From Flavobacteriales bacterium CG_4_9_14_3_um_filter_32_8 (GTDB taxonomy: Bacteria > Bacteroidota > Bacteroidia > Flavobacteriales_E > Vicingaceae): a stretch of DNA of 13,489 bases. The stretch lies in NCBI GenBank assembly GCA_002790175.1, contig PFUQ01000008.1, positions 1 through 13,489 on the forward strand, read 5' to 3'. The notes below the pieces were generated by a model. That model was not told the DNA's origin. It saw nothing but the letters and a program-made list of their open reading frames with translations, and did not search any database. The translations under genes and the position numbers were made by a program. Within the stretch, counting starts at the first letter, position 1; the number at the start of each line of letters is the position of its first letter. Shown here piece after piece: positions 1 through 6,906 of the stretch.

Positions 1-1
1 G

Positions 2-1174
2 AAAGAAATGAGTTGTTTGCCAACTCTAAAAAATGCTTGGTTATCCATTGATGATGATAATATTACTGGCTTCGGAGAAATGGATAATTTTCCAGGAGTA
101 ACCGATTGGAGCGACTTAGAAATTATTGATGCAACAGGACAATCAGTTTTTCCTTCTTTTTGTGATTCACATACTCATTTAGTTTACGCAGCGAGCAGAG
201 AAGAAGAATTTGTTGACCGAATTAACGGATTAACTTATGAAGAAATAGCAAAAAAAGGAGGCGGGATTTTAAACTCTGCAAAGAAGTTACAAAACACTTC
301 TGAAGAAGATTTATTTAATTCAGCATGGGAACGGTTAGAAGAAATTAAACGAACAGGAACTGGAGCAGTAGAAATAAAAAGTGGGTACGGATTAAGTGTG
401 GAGGGTGAATTAAAAATGCTTAGAGTAATTAAAAAATTACAGCAAAAAAGCGAGTTGACCATTAAGGCTACTTTTTTAGGAGCTCATGCCATTCCTTTAG
501 CATATCAAAAAAATAGAGCAGCATATATCGATTTAATCATCAATGAAATGTTACCAGTTATTAAAAATGAAAAGTTAGCAGATTTTATTGATGTTTTTTG
601 TGAAACTAATTACTATACACCAGAAGAAACAAATCAAATCTTACAAGCAGGAATTGCGGCAGGATTAACACCAAAAATTCATGTCAACCAGTTTACTTCA
701 ATAGGAGGAATACAAGTGGGAATAAAAAATAAAGCACTTTCGGTTGACCACTTAGAAGTGATGACAGAAAAAGACATCGAAGATTTAAAAAATTCAGAAG
801 TGATGCCGACTTTATTACCTTCTTGTTCTTTTTTTCTTAACATTCCTTATGCACCTGCAAGAAAAATGATGAACAAAAATCTTCCAATTTGCTTGGCTTC
901 CGATTACAATCCGGGTTCATCTCCGTCTGGTAATATGAATTTTGTTTTATCATTAGCATGTACACAACTTAAAATGACTCCAGAAGAAGCCATTAATGCA
1001 ACAACTATCAATGCAGCTTATGCAATGGGATTAGCTAACACACATGGCAGTATTGCTATTGGCAAAAAAGCCAACATGTTCATCACTAAAAAAATACCTT
1101 CATATTCATTTCTACCCTATTCGTTTGGCTCCAATACTATTGAAACAATTATTTTAAATGGCAAAGTTGTTTGA
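2..1174 (+). CDS. hutI: Imidazolonepropionase, 5' end cut by window edge
   Basis: Hydrolyses 4-imidazolone-5-propionate to N-formimidoyl-L-glutamate, the third step of cytoplasmic histidine degradation. It belongs to the metal-dependent amidohydrolase superfamily. Counting from the ATG at base 8, the metal-binding HxH is at H55/H57 (SHTHLVYA), followed by the GGGI segment, EIKSGYGL (122-129), TFLGAHA (155-161), a histidine at 225 (IHVNQ), H248 in SVDHLE and the catalytic-site aspartate D299 in ASDYNPGSSPSGN. The C-terminal part (MTPEEAINATTINAA, then GSIAIGKKAN) is complete. From base 8 the protein has 388 residues, while the family usually has slightly over 400 and starts with a short beta-strand region before this point. 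The frame stays open to base 2 (Lys-Glu precede the Met), so the true start very probably lies outside the window. The upstream hut partners are not visible. Identity is very sure; the start is not. Confidence 0.95.
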   Translation, partial: KEMSCLPTLKNAWLSIDDDNITGFGEMDNFPGVTDWSDLEIIDATGQSVFPSFCDSHTHLVYAASREEEFVDRINGLTYEEIAKKGGGILNSAKKLQNTSEEDLFNSAWERLEEIKRTGTGAVEIKSGYGLSVEGELKMLRVIKKLQQKSELTIKATFLGAHAIPLAYQKNRAAYIDLIINEMLPVIKNEKLADFIDVFCETNYYTPEETNQILQAGIAAGLTPKIHVNQFTSIGGIQVGIKNKALSVDHLEVMTEKDIEDLKNSEVMPTLLPSCSFFLNIPYAPARKMMNKNLPICLASDYNPGSSPSGNMNFVLSLACTQLKMTPEEAINATTINAAYAMGLANTHGSIAIGKKANMFITKKIPSYSFLPYSFGSNTIETIILNGKVV

Positions 1175-1245
1175 TATGAAATAAGCCATGAGCAAAATCC
1201 TCACCAACACCGATGAATCTTTCACATGGCGATTCCATTAACTTG

Positions 1246-1260
1246 TCCCGAGTATCGGGA
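1246..1260. repeat. Perfect 6-bp hairpin in GC-richer intergenic DNA
   Basis: The arms TCCCGA (1246-1251) and TCGGGA (1255-1260) pair perfectly around a GTA loop. It lies in the 170-bp gap between hutI and the lipoprotein gene, in a stretch (about 1180-1310) visibly richer in G and C than the other intergenic DNA here. No T-tract follows, so it does not look like an intrinsic terminator. An interspersed repeat or a remnant of one is the likeliest reading, but only one copy is present in this window. Confidence 0.4.
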
Positions 1261-1344
1261 TGACATATAAAAAACAACCGAACGAAGTGAGCTCATGAGT
1301 ACTTTAACTTACAATAGAAATGAACGAATAATAAAAATATACAT

Positions 1345-1743
1345 ATGAAAAAGAAAAATTTCCTATTTCAATTTGTTACCCTTCTTGTATTATTGATATT
1401 TTATTCTTGTAAAACTGTAGAAAAAAGTAGTGTTAAAAATTGTCATTCAGAAAAAATTAAATTTGATATCTCTAAACTAGATGACAAAGGACTTTTAGGT
1501 AATGAAAATGGGAAAGTTTCGGTAGATTATGAATTCTGTATTCCAAATAATCAGGTTTATTTAGCAGAGGTTTTAGCAATAGATTTAACCTTAAAAAATG
1601 TGCCATCAACAGGTAAATCAAAATGTGGTGCCGATAGCTTTCTAATAATGGGAAATACTTTTCATTCAGATTTTCGCCTTATCTTATGTAAAATTGCTAA
1701 TTTAGACTACGTTAAAGAAATTAATCAAACACATTGGGAATAA
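1345..1743 (+). CDS. Small predicted lipoprotein of unknown function
   Basis: A 132-residue protein with a lysine-rich start, a hydrophobic stretch (about 6-20) and a lipobox-like FYSC ending at C22, so it is predicted to be exported and lipidated. The mature part holds four more cysteines (C33, C65, C94, C115), an even number that would allow two disulfides in the periplasm or at the surface. It has an EFCIPN segment and ends in HWE. I recognise no domain and assign no function. The gene ends 16 bp before the carboxypeptidase gene on the same strand, so the two may be co-transcribed. The AT-rich sequence before the ATG shows no clear ribosome binding site, which is normal in this phylum. That it is a real gene is likely: it has an export signal and fills its interval without overlap. 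Confidence 0.75.
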   Translation: MKKKNFLFQFVTLLVLLIFYSCKTVEKSSVKNCHSEKIKFDISKLDDKGLLGNENGKVSVDYEFCIPNNQVYLAEVLAIDLTLKNVPSTGKSKCGADSFLIMGNTFHSDFRLILCKIANLDYVKEINQTHWE

Positions 1744-1759
1744 ATTAAATCCTACTATT

Positions 1760-4165
1760 ATGAAACACTTCTATCTATTTATTTTAATCTTCTTATCCAT
1801 AACTGTTTTTTCGCAAAAGCAAACCGTAAAATACAGTAAAGCACGGATTTATTATAACACTCCTGAAAATTTTCAGTTGTTAATTCAAAATGGCGTTCCT
1901 ATGGAACATGGTAAACACAAAAAAGGTGTTTTTATTGAATGTGATTTTTCTTCAGATGAGTTGGATATTGCTAAAAATTTAGGAATTGAGGTAGAAATCT
2001 TGATAGATGATGTAAAAAAATTCTACCAAGAAAGAAATTCATCTAACCAAAAATCTTCGATAGATAAAAATAGTTCTTGCTCTGGCTCTAGTAATTCAAC
2101 TTATGCAATACCCAACAACTACAATCATGGCTCTATGGGTGGGTTTTTAACTTATAGTGAAGTAATGCAAGAAATTGATAGCATGACGTTGTTGTATCCA
2201 AATTTAATTACAGCAAGAGCTCCAATAAGCACTTTCGCCACTTCTGAAGGCAGAAATTTATATTGGGTAAGAATGTCTGACAATCCCAACATTGATGAAA
2301 CAGAACCTGAAGTGTTGTATGATGCAATACATCATGCTCGAGAACCAATTTCTATTCAACAATTGGTATTTTATATGTGGTATTTGTTAGAAAATTATGC
2401 CACCAATACCGAAGTACAAGCTATATTAAACAACACCGAATTGTATTTTGTTCCTTTTGTTAACCCTGATGGATATTTATACAATGAGTCAACCGACCCT
2501 AATGGTGGTGGAATGTGGCGAAAAAACAGAAGAAACCATGGTAATGGAGATTTTGGTGTAGATAACAATCGAAATTACGATTATACTGATGGAGCGAATG
2601 GACCAGTTTGGGGAACAACAGGTATTTCGTTTAATACCAATAGCGAAACTTATTGTGGAACTGGTTCGTTTTCAGAACCAGAAAATCAAGCCATGAAATG
2701 GTTTGTTGAACAGCACGATTTTAAATTGGCATTAAATAACCATTCTTATAGTGATTTATTATTGTATCCTTTTGGTTTTGATGTAAATCGCCCAACACCT
2801 GATGATGCTACTTATGTGGCGATTTCCGATTTTATGGTTTCACAAAATACAATGCTGAATCAATTGGCAGCAGATTTATACCCTGCTTCTGGTGATTCTG
2901 ATGATTGGATGTACGGAGAAACAGCAAATCACAATAAAATTTTTGCTTTTACACCAGAAATAGGCACTGGAAGTCAAGGATTTTGGCCTGTTTCAGGAGA
3001 TATTAATTCGCTTTGTCAGAGTATGATGTTTCTCAATTTAACTACTGCACATTTAGCTGGAAATTATGCAAAAGCAACAGATTTGCAATCATTTACTATT
3101 CAAAATACAATTGGATTTTTAAAGTACAACCTTCAACGAATAGGAATGGATAATGCAGGAAATTTTACAGTTTCCATTCTTCCAATTTCTGCAAATATAA
3201 TTAGCGTTGGTGCACCAAAGTCGCATTCTGCTATGAGTTTACTTCAAATTGATACAGATTCCATCAGCTACTCATTAAATCCATCTATTTTAAATGGAGA
3301 TTTGATTACTTATGTTATCTCAGTCGATAATGGAAGTTATACCATCAACGATACCATCACTAAAACCTACGGATTTCAACAGGATATTTTTGTAGATAAT
3401 GGGAATAACACAACTGGTTGGGTAATTTCTCAATCTTGGGGAACAACAACTTCTACTTATTATTCTGCTTCAAGTTCAATTACAGATTCTCCAACTGGAA
3501 ACTATGTGGATAATATTAATAAAACAATAACATTGATGAGTCCAGTATCTTTAGTAAATACTGTTGCAGCAACTTTATCGTTTTGGGCAAAATGGAACAC
3601 CGAAGACAATTGGGATTACGTTCAAGTAGAAGTTTCTGCAGATAATGGTGCAAGTTGGACACCGCAATGTGGTTTATATACCCAACCAGGTACTACCAAT
3701 CAAGATTTCAACAAACCTTTGTACGATGGTGTTCAAAGTAGTTGGGTAAAAGAGCAAATCGATTTAAGCGATTATTTGAATCAGAATATTTTAGTTCGTT
3801 TTCAAATTATTTCTGATGGGAGTGTAACTGCAGATGGTTTTTATTTTGATGATTTCACCATTAGTGTGTTGTATGGAACTTCATCCATCAACGAAAATCG
3901 CAATCTTGGTCATTTTTTAGGACAAAACATTCCCAACCCTACCAATAAAATAACAACTATCAATTATAAACTTCCGAATAATATTGCCAACGCAGATTTA
4001 AAAATTACTAATGAAGTTGGACAAGTTATTTTACAGCAAAACATTAAAGGAAGTGAGCAATCGGTCAAAATACCAATCACTAAATTGGCTTCAGGAATCT
4101 ATTATTATTTCATTAACATGGGTGATTTTCAATCTGAAACTAAAAAAATGATAATCATCAAGTAA
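1760..4165 (+). CDS. Secreted M14 zinc carboxypeptidase with T9SS sorting domain
   Basis: An 801-residue extracellular metallopeptidase expected to cleave C-terminal residues from peptides. It has a signal peptide (1-19, ending VFSQ), a probable propeptide (20-95), an S/N-rich linker (about 96-115) and the M14 catalytic domain (about 125-435). Zinc ligands are H192 and E195 (HAREP) and H328 (NNHSY). Other family landmarks are R254 (MWRKNRR), N270/R271 (GVDNNRNYD), Y385 (DDWMY) and the catalytic glutamate E400 (TPEIGTG). An Ig-like region (about 445-535), a jelly-roll region like those in immune-inhibitor-A-type peptidases (about 545-705, FWAKWN..DYVQVEVS) and a type A T9SS C-terminal domain (720-801, NIPNPTN to KKMIIIK) follow. 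All catalytic residues are present, so it should be active. The T9SS signal implies outer-membrane transit, then surface attachment or release. Substrate preference cannot be read reliably. Confidence 0.93.
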   Translation: MKHFYLFILIFLSITVFSQKQTVKYSKARIYYNTPENFQLLIQNGVPMEHGKHKKGVFIECDFSSDELDIAKNLGIEVEILIDDVKKFYQERNSSNQKSSIDKNSSCSGSSNSTYAIPNNYNHGSMGGFLTYSEVMQEIDSMTLLYPNLITARAPISTFATSEGRNLYWVRMSDNPNIDETEPEVLYDAIHHAREPISIQQLVFYMWYLLENYATNTEVQAILNNTELYFVPFVNPDGYLYNESTDPNGGGMWRKNRRNHGNGDFGVDNNRNYDYTDGANGPVWGTTGISFNTNSETYCGTGSFSEPENQAMKWFVEQHDFKLALNNHSYSDLLLYPFGFDVNRPTPDDATYVAISDFMVSQNTMLNQLAADLYPASGDSDDWMYGETANHNKIFAFTPEIGTGSQGFWPVSGDINSLCQSMMFLNLTTAHLAGNYAKATDLQSFTIQNTIGFLKYNLQRIGMDNAGNFTVSILPISANIISVGAPKSHSAMSLLQIDTDSISYSLNPSILNGDLITYVISVDNGSYTINDTITKTYGFQQDIFVDNGNNTTGWVISQSWGTTTSTYYSASSSITDSPTGNYVDNINKTITLMSPVSLVNTVAATLSFWAKWNTEDNWDYVQVEVSADNGASWTPQCGLYTQPGTTNQDFNKPLYDGVQSSWVKEQIDLSDYLNQNILVRFQIISDGSVTADGFYFDDFTISVLYGTSSINENRNLGHFLGQNIPNPTNKITTINYKLPNNIANADLKITNEVGQVILQQNIKGSEQSVKIPITKLASGIYYYFINMGDFQSETKKMIIIK

Positions 4166-4241
4166 ATAATCCATCTATAGATATATTAGTTAAATTTAAC
4201 CCCTTTTTAATTATTTTGTTATCGATTTAAACTTAAAATTG

Positions 4242-4249
4242 TAACTTTA
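4242..4249 (+). promoter_or_regulatory. Candidate -7 promoter box for the IF-2-N-like gene
   Basis: TAACTTTA matches the Bacteroidota -7 consensus TAnnTTTG at seven of eight positions, 27 bases before the GTG start. A TTG (4216-4218) lies 23 bases upstream, slightly far for a -33 element. Inferred from consensus only. Confidence 0.35.
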
Positions 4250-4276
4250 CCTATCAAAAATTAATAACTATAAATT

Positions 4277-5059
4277 GTGAGATTAGGTCAATTGGCTAGG
4301 CAACTAGATATTAAAATCGATAAAATCGTTACCTTTTTAGAAAAGGAAAAGAAAGTTACCATTGGTGTTCACCCAAATACGAAGGTAGCAGATGAATTAG
4401 TGGCGATAATAACATCTCATTTTCAACCAAAAGAACCTAAAGACAAGGAAGTTATTGTAGAAAAACCAAAAGTAATAAAAGAAAAAGTAGTTAAGATAGA
4501 AGTTCCTGTTTCACCTAAAGAACCTATCCATATTGCAACTCCGAGTCTTAAAATTGATGGTCCTAAAATTATTGGAAAGATAACTATCCCAGATAAAACT
4601 CAAATACAAGTGGAGGTTGATGGTGTTGTTTACAATCAAGATTTTTTAGACAAAAAGAAAAAAGATGAATTGGAAGCCGAACGAAATCGAATAGCTCAAG
4701 AAAAAGAACAAAAAAAGAAAGAAGAAAAAGAAATTAGAGAAAAAGCTATTGAGCAACGAAGACTGGAGGGAGATCGACAAGAAATGCTTAAAAAAGAAGC
4801 ACACAACATTTTGTCTGTTGAGGAAGAAAGAAAAAGAGCTGCTGAAGAAAAAAAGATGAGAGATAGAGAAGTAAAGTTAGAACAACAAAGAAAACAGAAA
4901 CAGAAAGAATTTTACGCAAAAAAACATACAATCAAACAAACTCCTTCTAAAAAACCTCTTGAAAAAGAAATGAGAGTTCAAAAGGAAATAGAACAGGTTG
5001 TTGAACTGAAAACTAAACTAAGCCCTTTTAAAAGATTTTTAAAATGGTTGAATACATGA
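4277..5059 (+). CDS. IF-2 N-terminal-like domain protein with long charged coiled coil
   Basis: A 260-residue cytoplasmic protein without signal peptide or membrane segment. Residues 1-50 (RLGQLARQLDI..IVTFLEKE..HPNTKVADELVAII) resemble the small helical N-terminal domain of translation initiation factor IF-2. A segment near 90-105 (LKIDGPKIIGKITIP) resembles the linker motif seen before the GTPase domain in Bacteroidota IF-2. No GTPase, P-loop or other IF-2 core domain follows; instead residues about 124-245 form a Lys/Glu/Arg-rich predicted coiled coil, and the end (SPFKRFLKWL) is a short amphipathic helix. The start is GTG: an in-frame TAA sits at 4271-4273, only one codon upstream, and the next in-frame Met is far inside. 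RNA or ribosome binding is possible but is inference from the fold resemblance. It might instead be a scaffold protein. The gene call is firm; the function is open. Confidence 0.75.
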   Translation: MRLGQLARQLDIKIDKIVTFLEKEKKVTIGVHPNTKVADELVAIITSHFQPKEPKDKEVIVEKPKVIKEKVVKIEVPVSPKEPIHIATPSLKIDGPKIIGKITIPDKTQIQVEVDGVVYNQDFLDKKKKDELEAERNRIAQEKEQKKKEEKEIREKAIEQRRLEGDRQEMLKKEAHNILSVEEERKRAAEEKKMRDREVKLEQQRKQKQKEFYAKKHTIKQTPSKKPLEKEMRVQKEIEQVVELKTKLSPFKRFLKWLNT

Positions 5060-5136
5060 AAAATACTATTCTTCTAAGCATCATTTTATTAATTATCCCA
5101 TTTTCATTCAAAAAGTGTATTTTTACCGAAAGATAA
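5056..5136 (+). CDS. Possible 26-aa hydrophobic mini-ORF
   Basis: The ATG overlaps the stop of the preceding gene (ATGA, 5056-5059), a classic translational-coupling layout. The 26-residue product begins MKNTILL, runs hydrophobic through about residue 16 and ends KKCIFTER, so it looks like a lone signal peptide or a tiny membrane peptide. It ends 14 bases before the Tat-signal gene. It could also be the remnant of a decayed exported protein, or chance: AT-rich DNA readily encodes Ile/Leu runs. A promoter-like TATTTTTA (5118-5125) for the next gene also lies inside it. Confidence 0.3.
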   Translation: MKNTILLSIILLIIPFSFKKCIFTER

Positions 5137-5150
5137 TTATCAAATAATTT

Positions 5151-5501
5151 ATGTCAGAACATCCGTCCACCCGCAGAAAATTTTTAAAATTGCTGGGTTT
5201 ATCAGTAGGTGCTGTAGCTAGTAGCAATGCATTTGCTTCTTTTATAGATACAGAAGAGATAAAAAAATTAAATTCTGAACAACAAGAATTTATGGTTCGT
5301 TATGGTAACTGGATGGATGAGTTAACTTTAGTAGCTAGGGTTCAAAAAACACACCCCGAAGACTTTGATAATCAAAAGAAAATGATGGTTTTAGGGGTTA
5401 AAGCAGAAGAATTGCAACCAGAACTTTCTAAACACATGCAAGACGAAACTTTTGCTTTAATATTTAAGGAATCTATCAAATGTCTTAGCAACGAAATTTA
5501 G
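5151..5501 (+). CDS. Small protein with twin-arginine (Tat) signal, function unknown
   Basis: A 116-residue protein whose first 29 residues form a good Tat signal: STRRKFLKLLG with R8/R9, a mildly hydrophobic h-region (LSVGAVASS) and an AFA cleavage-like site before S30. The mature part is only about 87 residues, mainly charged and probably helical (EEIKKLNSEQQEFM, then WMDELTLVARVQKTHPEDFDNQKK), with one cysteine near the end and no recognisable cofactor motif. Tat substrates usually fold with a cofactor or with a partner before export, so this may travel with another protein or act as an accessory subunit; that is inference. It follows the IF-2-N-like gene on the same strand after 91 bases and could share its transcript. 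I do not recognise the mature domain. Confidence 0.75.
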   Translation: MSEHPSTRRKFLKLLGLSVGAVASSNAFASFIDTEEIKKLNSEQQEFMVRYGNWMDELTLVARVQKTHPEDFDNQKKMMVLGVKAEELQPELSKHMQDETFALIFKESIKCLSNEI

Positions 5502-5584
5502 AAATAAAAGAATAAAGTGTCAATTGTTATTATGAATGGGATTTATAATGTTAAATTTAAAAAAAAGAAAAAATTTCTAACCCA

Positions 5585-6901
5585 TTAAGGAAAGGTTATT
5601 CCTCTATAATTACCAACCGAAACAGTTTGTAAATTGGATTGAAAATTTAGATTAATTACTTTAATAAATTCGTTGGCAATCATGGCATATCCTCTAGAAT
5701 TAGGATGAAGACCATCTAAAGAAAATGCACCACCTTCAATGTATTTCGGACTTAAATCAACTCCATCAAAAGTTATTCCTGAGCTAAACGTATTCATAAA
5801 AGCATACATATCTACCACATAATAACCATGACTAGTTGCAGCAGCCTTAATCTGATTATTAATATCAGAAATATAATTCCGAACAATTATTACTTCTGCT
5901 TTATCCAATACTTGTTGGTGAGGTAAAGGGTCGGACTGTGTTAACCCTACTCCATCGCTTAAAAAATCTTTGGCTGAAAGCAAAATCAAATCTTCGGGCA
6001 CAGCTTTACGAATAATTGTGGTATCAATACCTTCTTTAATCCATACATCCTTTCCGAGCACTTCTAAAGTGATGGTGGTAAAAAAAGGACTTTTGGTAAT
6101 GTCGTGAACAGTTGCACAAATACCTTTTGCTCCATTATTCTTAAATGCATCTAAAATGCTGTCGTATTTTTCTCTAAATTCTAATGGGTCGGTTAAAGCA
6201 GATGAACCACTCACTTCATCTCCACCCGATTTAGCCCAACTCATGGCATCGTTGATACCCAACCAATTGGTAAAAAATGTTGCTTTACTTTTTTTAACCT
6301 GATTCACATACTCTATTGGATTACTTAAATCCCCCCAATTTAAAAATCGACCATAAGGGCTGATGGGTTGACCACTTACGCCGTTCCATGCCAAAGGAGC
6401 TGTTGCTCCTCCACCTAAATAAATATGATATTCTAAACTTTCGGTGCTGTTTTGTGGAGCCACATTTCTTACATTTAAGCCACCTACCCCCAAATTATTG
6501 TACCTGATGGTAGTATCAACCCAATTCATAAATGAAAAATCATAATCAATAGCAGCAGGGTCGTTGGTTGTAATATCATGATTATAGACTTTAATCACTT
6601 CGATTTTTCCATTTCTGTATTCCAAATGCATATAACCAGAACCAGTTCCACTTACTAAAGGTTGAATAAATGGTGTTCCCATTTGTTGAGCAATTATGGC
6701 AGGATAAGAATTTTCTTGTTGTCCAAATTCGTTATGCAAACCACCATCTTGAATACCTTGGGTATAAGAATCTCCGACCGAAACATAGTTAGAAAAATCG
6801 GCCGAACCAGCTGTAATTTCATATTCATCGAACTCCGATTTAGTACAAGAAAAAAATAGAAGAGTAATAAAAGCTGTATAGCGTAAATTAAATTTTTTCA
6901 T
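5585..6901 (-). CDS. SGNH/GDSL-family hydrolase lipoprotein, copy 2
   Basis: A 438-residue predicted lipoprotein (lipobox FFSC, C19) with the blocks of SGNH esterases and lipases: block I GDSYTQG with nucleophile S45, block II glycines near 139-141 (GVGGLNV), block III WLGIND with N217, and block V DGLHPNSRG with D396 and H399. The family cleaves ester bonds; a lipid or acyl substrate is suggested by the FadL channel gene just upstream. It starts only 5 bp after the FadL stop, so it is almost certainly co-transcribed with it as the last gene of the cluster. It is a paralogue of the first gene in the cluster: both share EFxEYE after the lipidated cysteine, QDGGLHNE, SGYMHLEY, ITTNDP and an identical 16-residue C-terminus ending YRGITFP. 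Its block I has Tyr where GDSL enzymes have Leu. The true substrate is not visible. Confidence 0.88.
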   Translation of the reverse strand: MKKFNLRYTAFITLLFFSCTKSEFDEYEITAGSADFSNYVSVGDSYTQGIQDGGLHNEFGQQENSYPAIIAQQMGTPFIQPLVSGTGSGYMHLEYRNGKIEVIKVYNHDITTNDPAAIDYDFSFMNWVDTTIRYNNLGVGGLNVRNVAPQNSTESLEYHIYLGGGATAPLAWNGVSGQPISPYGRFLNWGDLSNPIEYVNQVKKSKATFFTNWLGINDAMSWAKSGGDEVSGSSALTDPLEFREKYDSILDAFKNNGAKGICATVHDITKSPFFTTITLEVLGKDVWIKEGIDTTIIRKAVPEDLILLSAKDFLSDGVGLTQSDPLPHQQVLDKAEVIIVRNYISDINNQIKAAATSHGYYVVDMYAFMNTFSSGITFDGVDLSPKYIEGGAFSLDGLHPNSRGYAMIANEFIKVINLNFQSNLQTVSVGNYRGITFP

Positions 6902-6906
6902 TCCAA

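Noticed and set aside
4631..5010. Lys/Glu-rich region of the IF-2-N-like gene as low-complexity, non-coding sequence
   Set aside because: The frame is continuous from a GTG fixed by an upstream stop and begins with a structured domain; the composition is that of a coiled coil.
5550..5581. AT-rich hairpin between the convergent Tat-signal and SGNH genes as a terminator
   Set aside because: GTTAAATTT can pair with AAATTTCTAAC across a 12-base loop with a two-base bulge, but the stem is almost all A-T and no T-tract follows on either strand.
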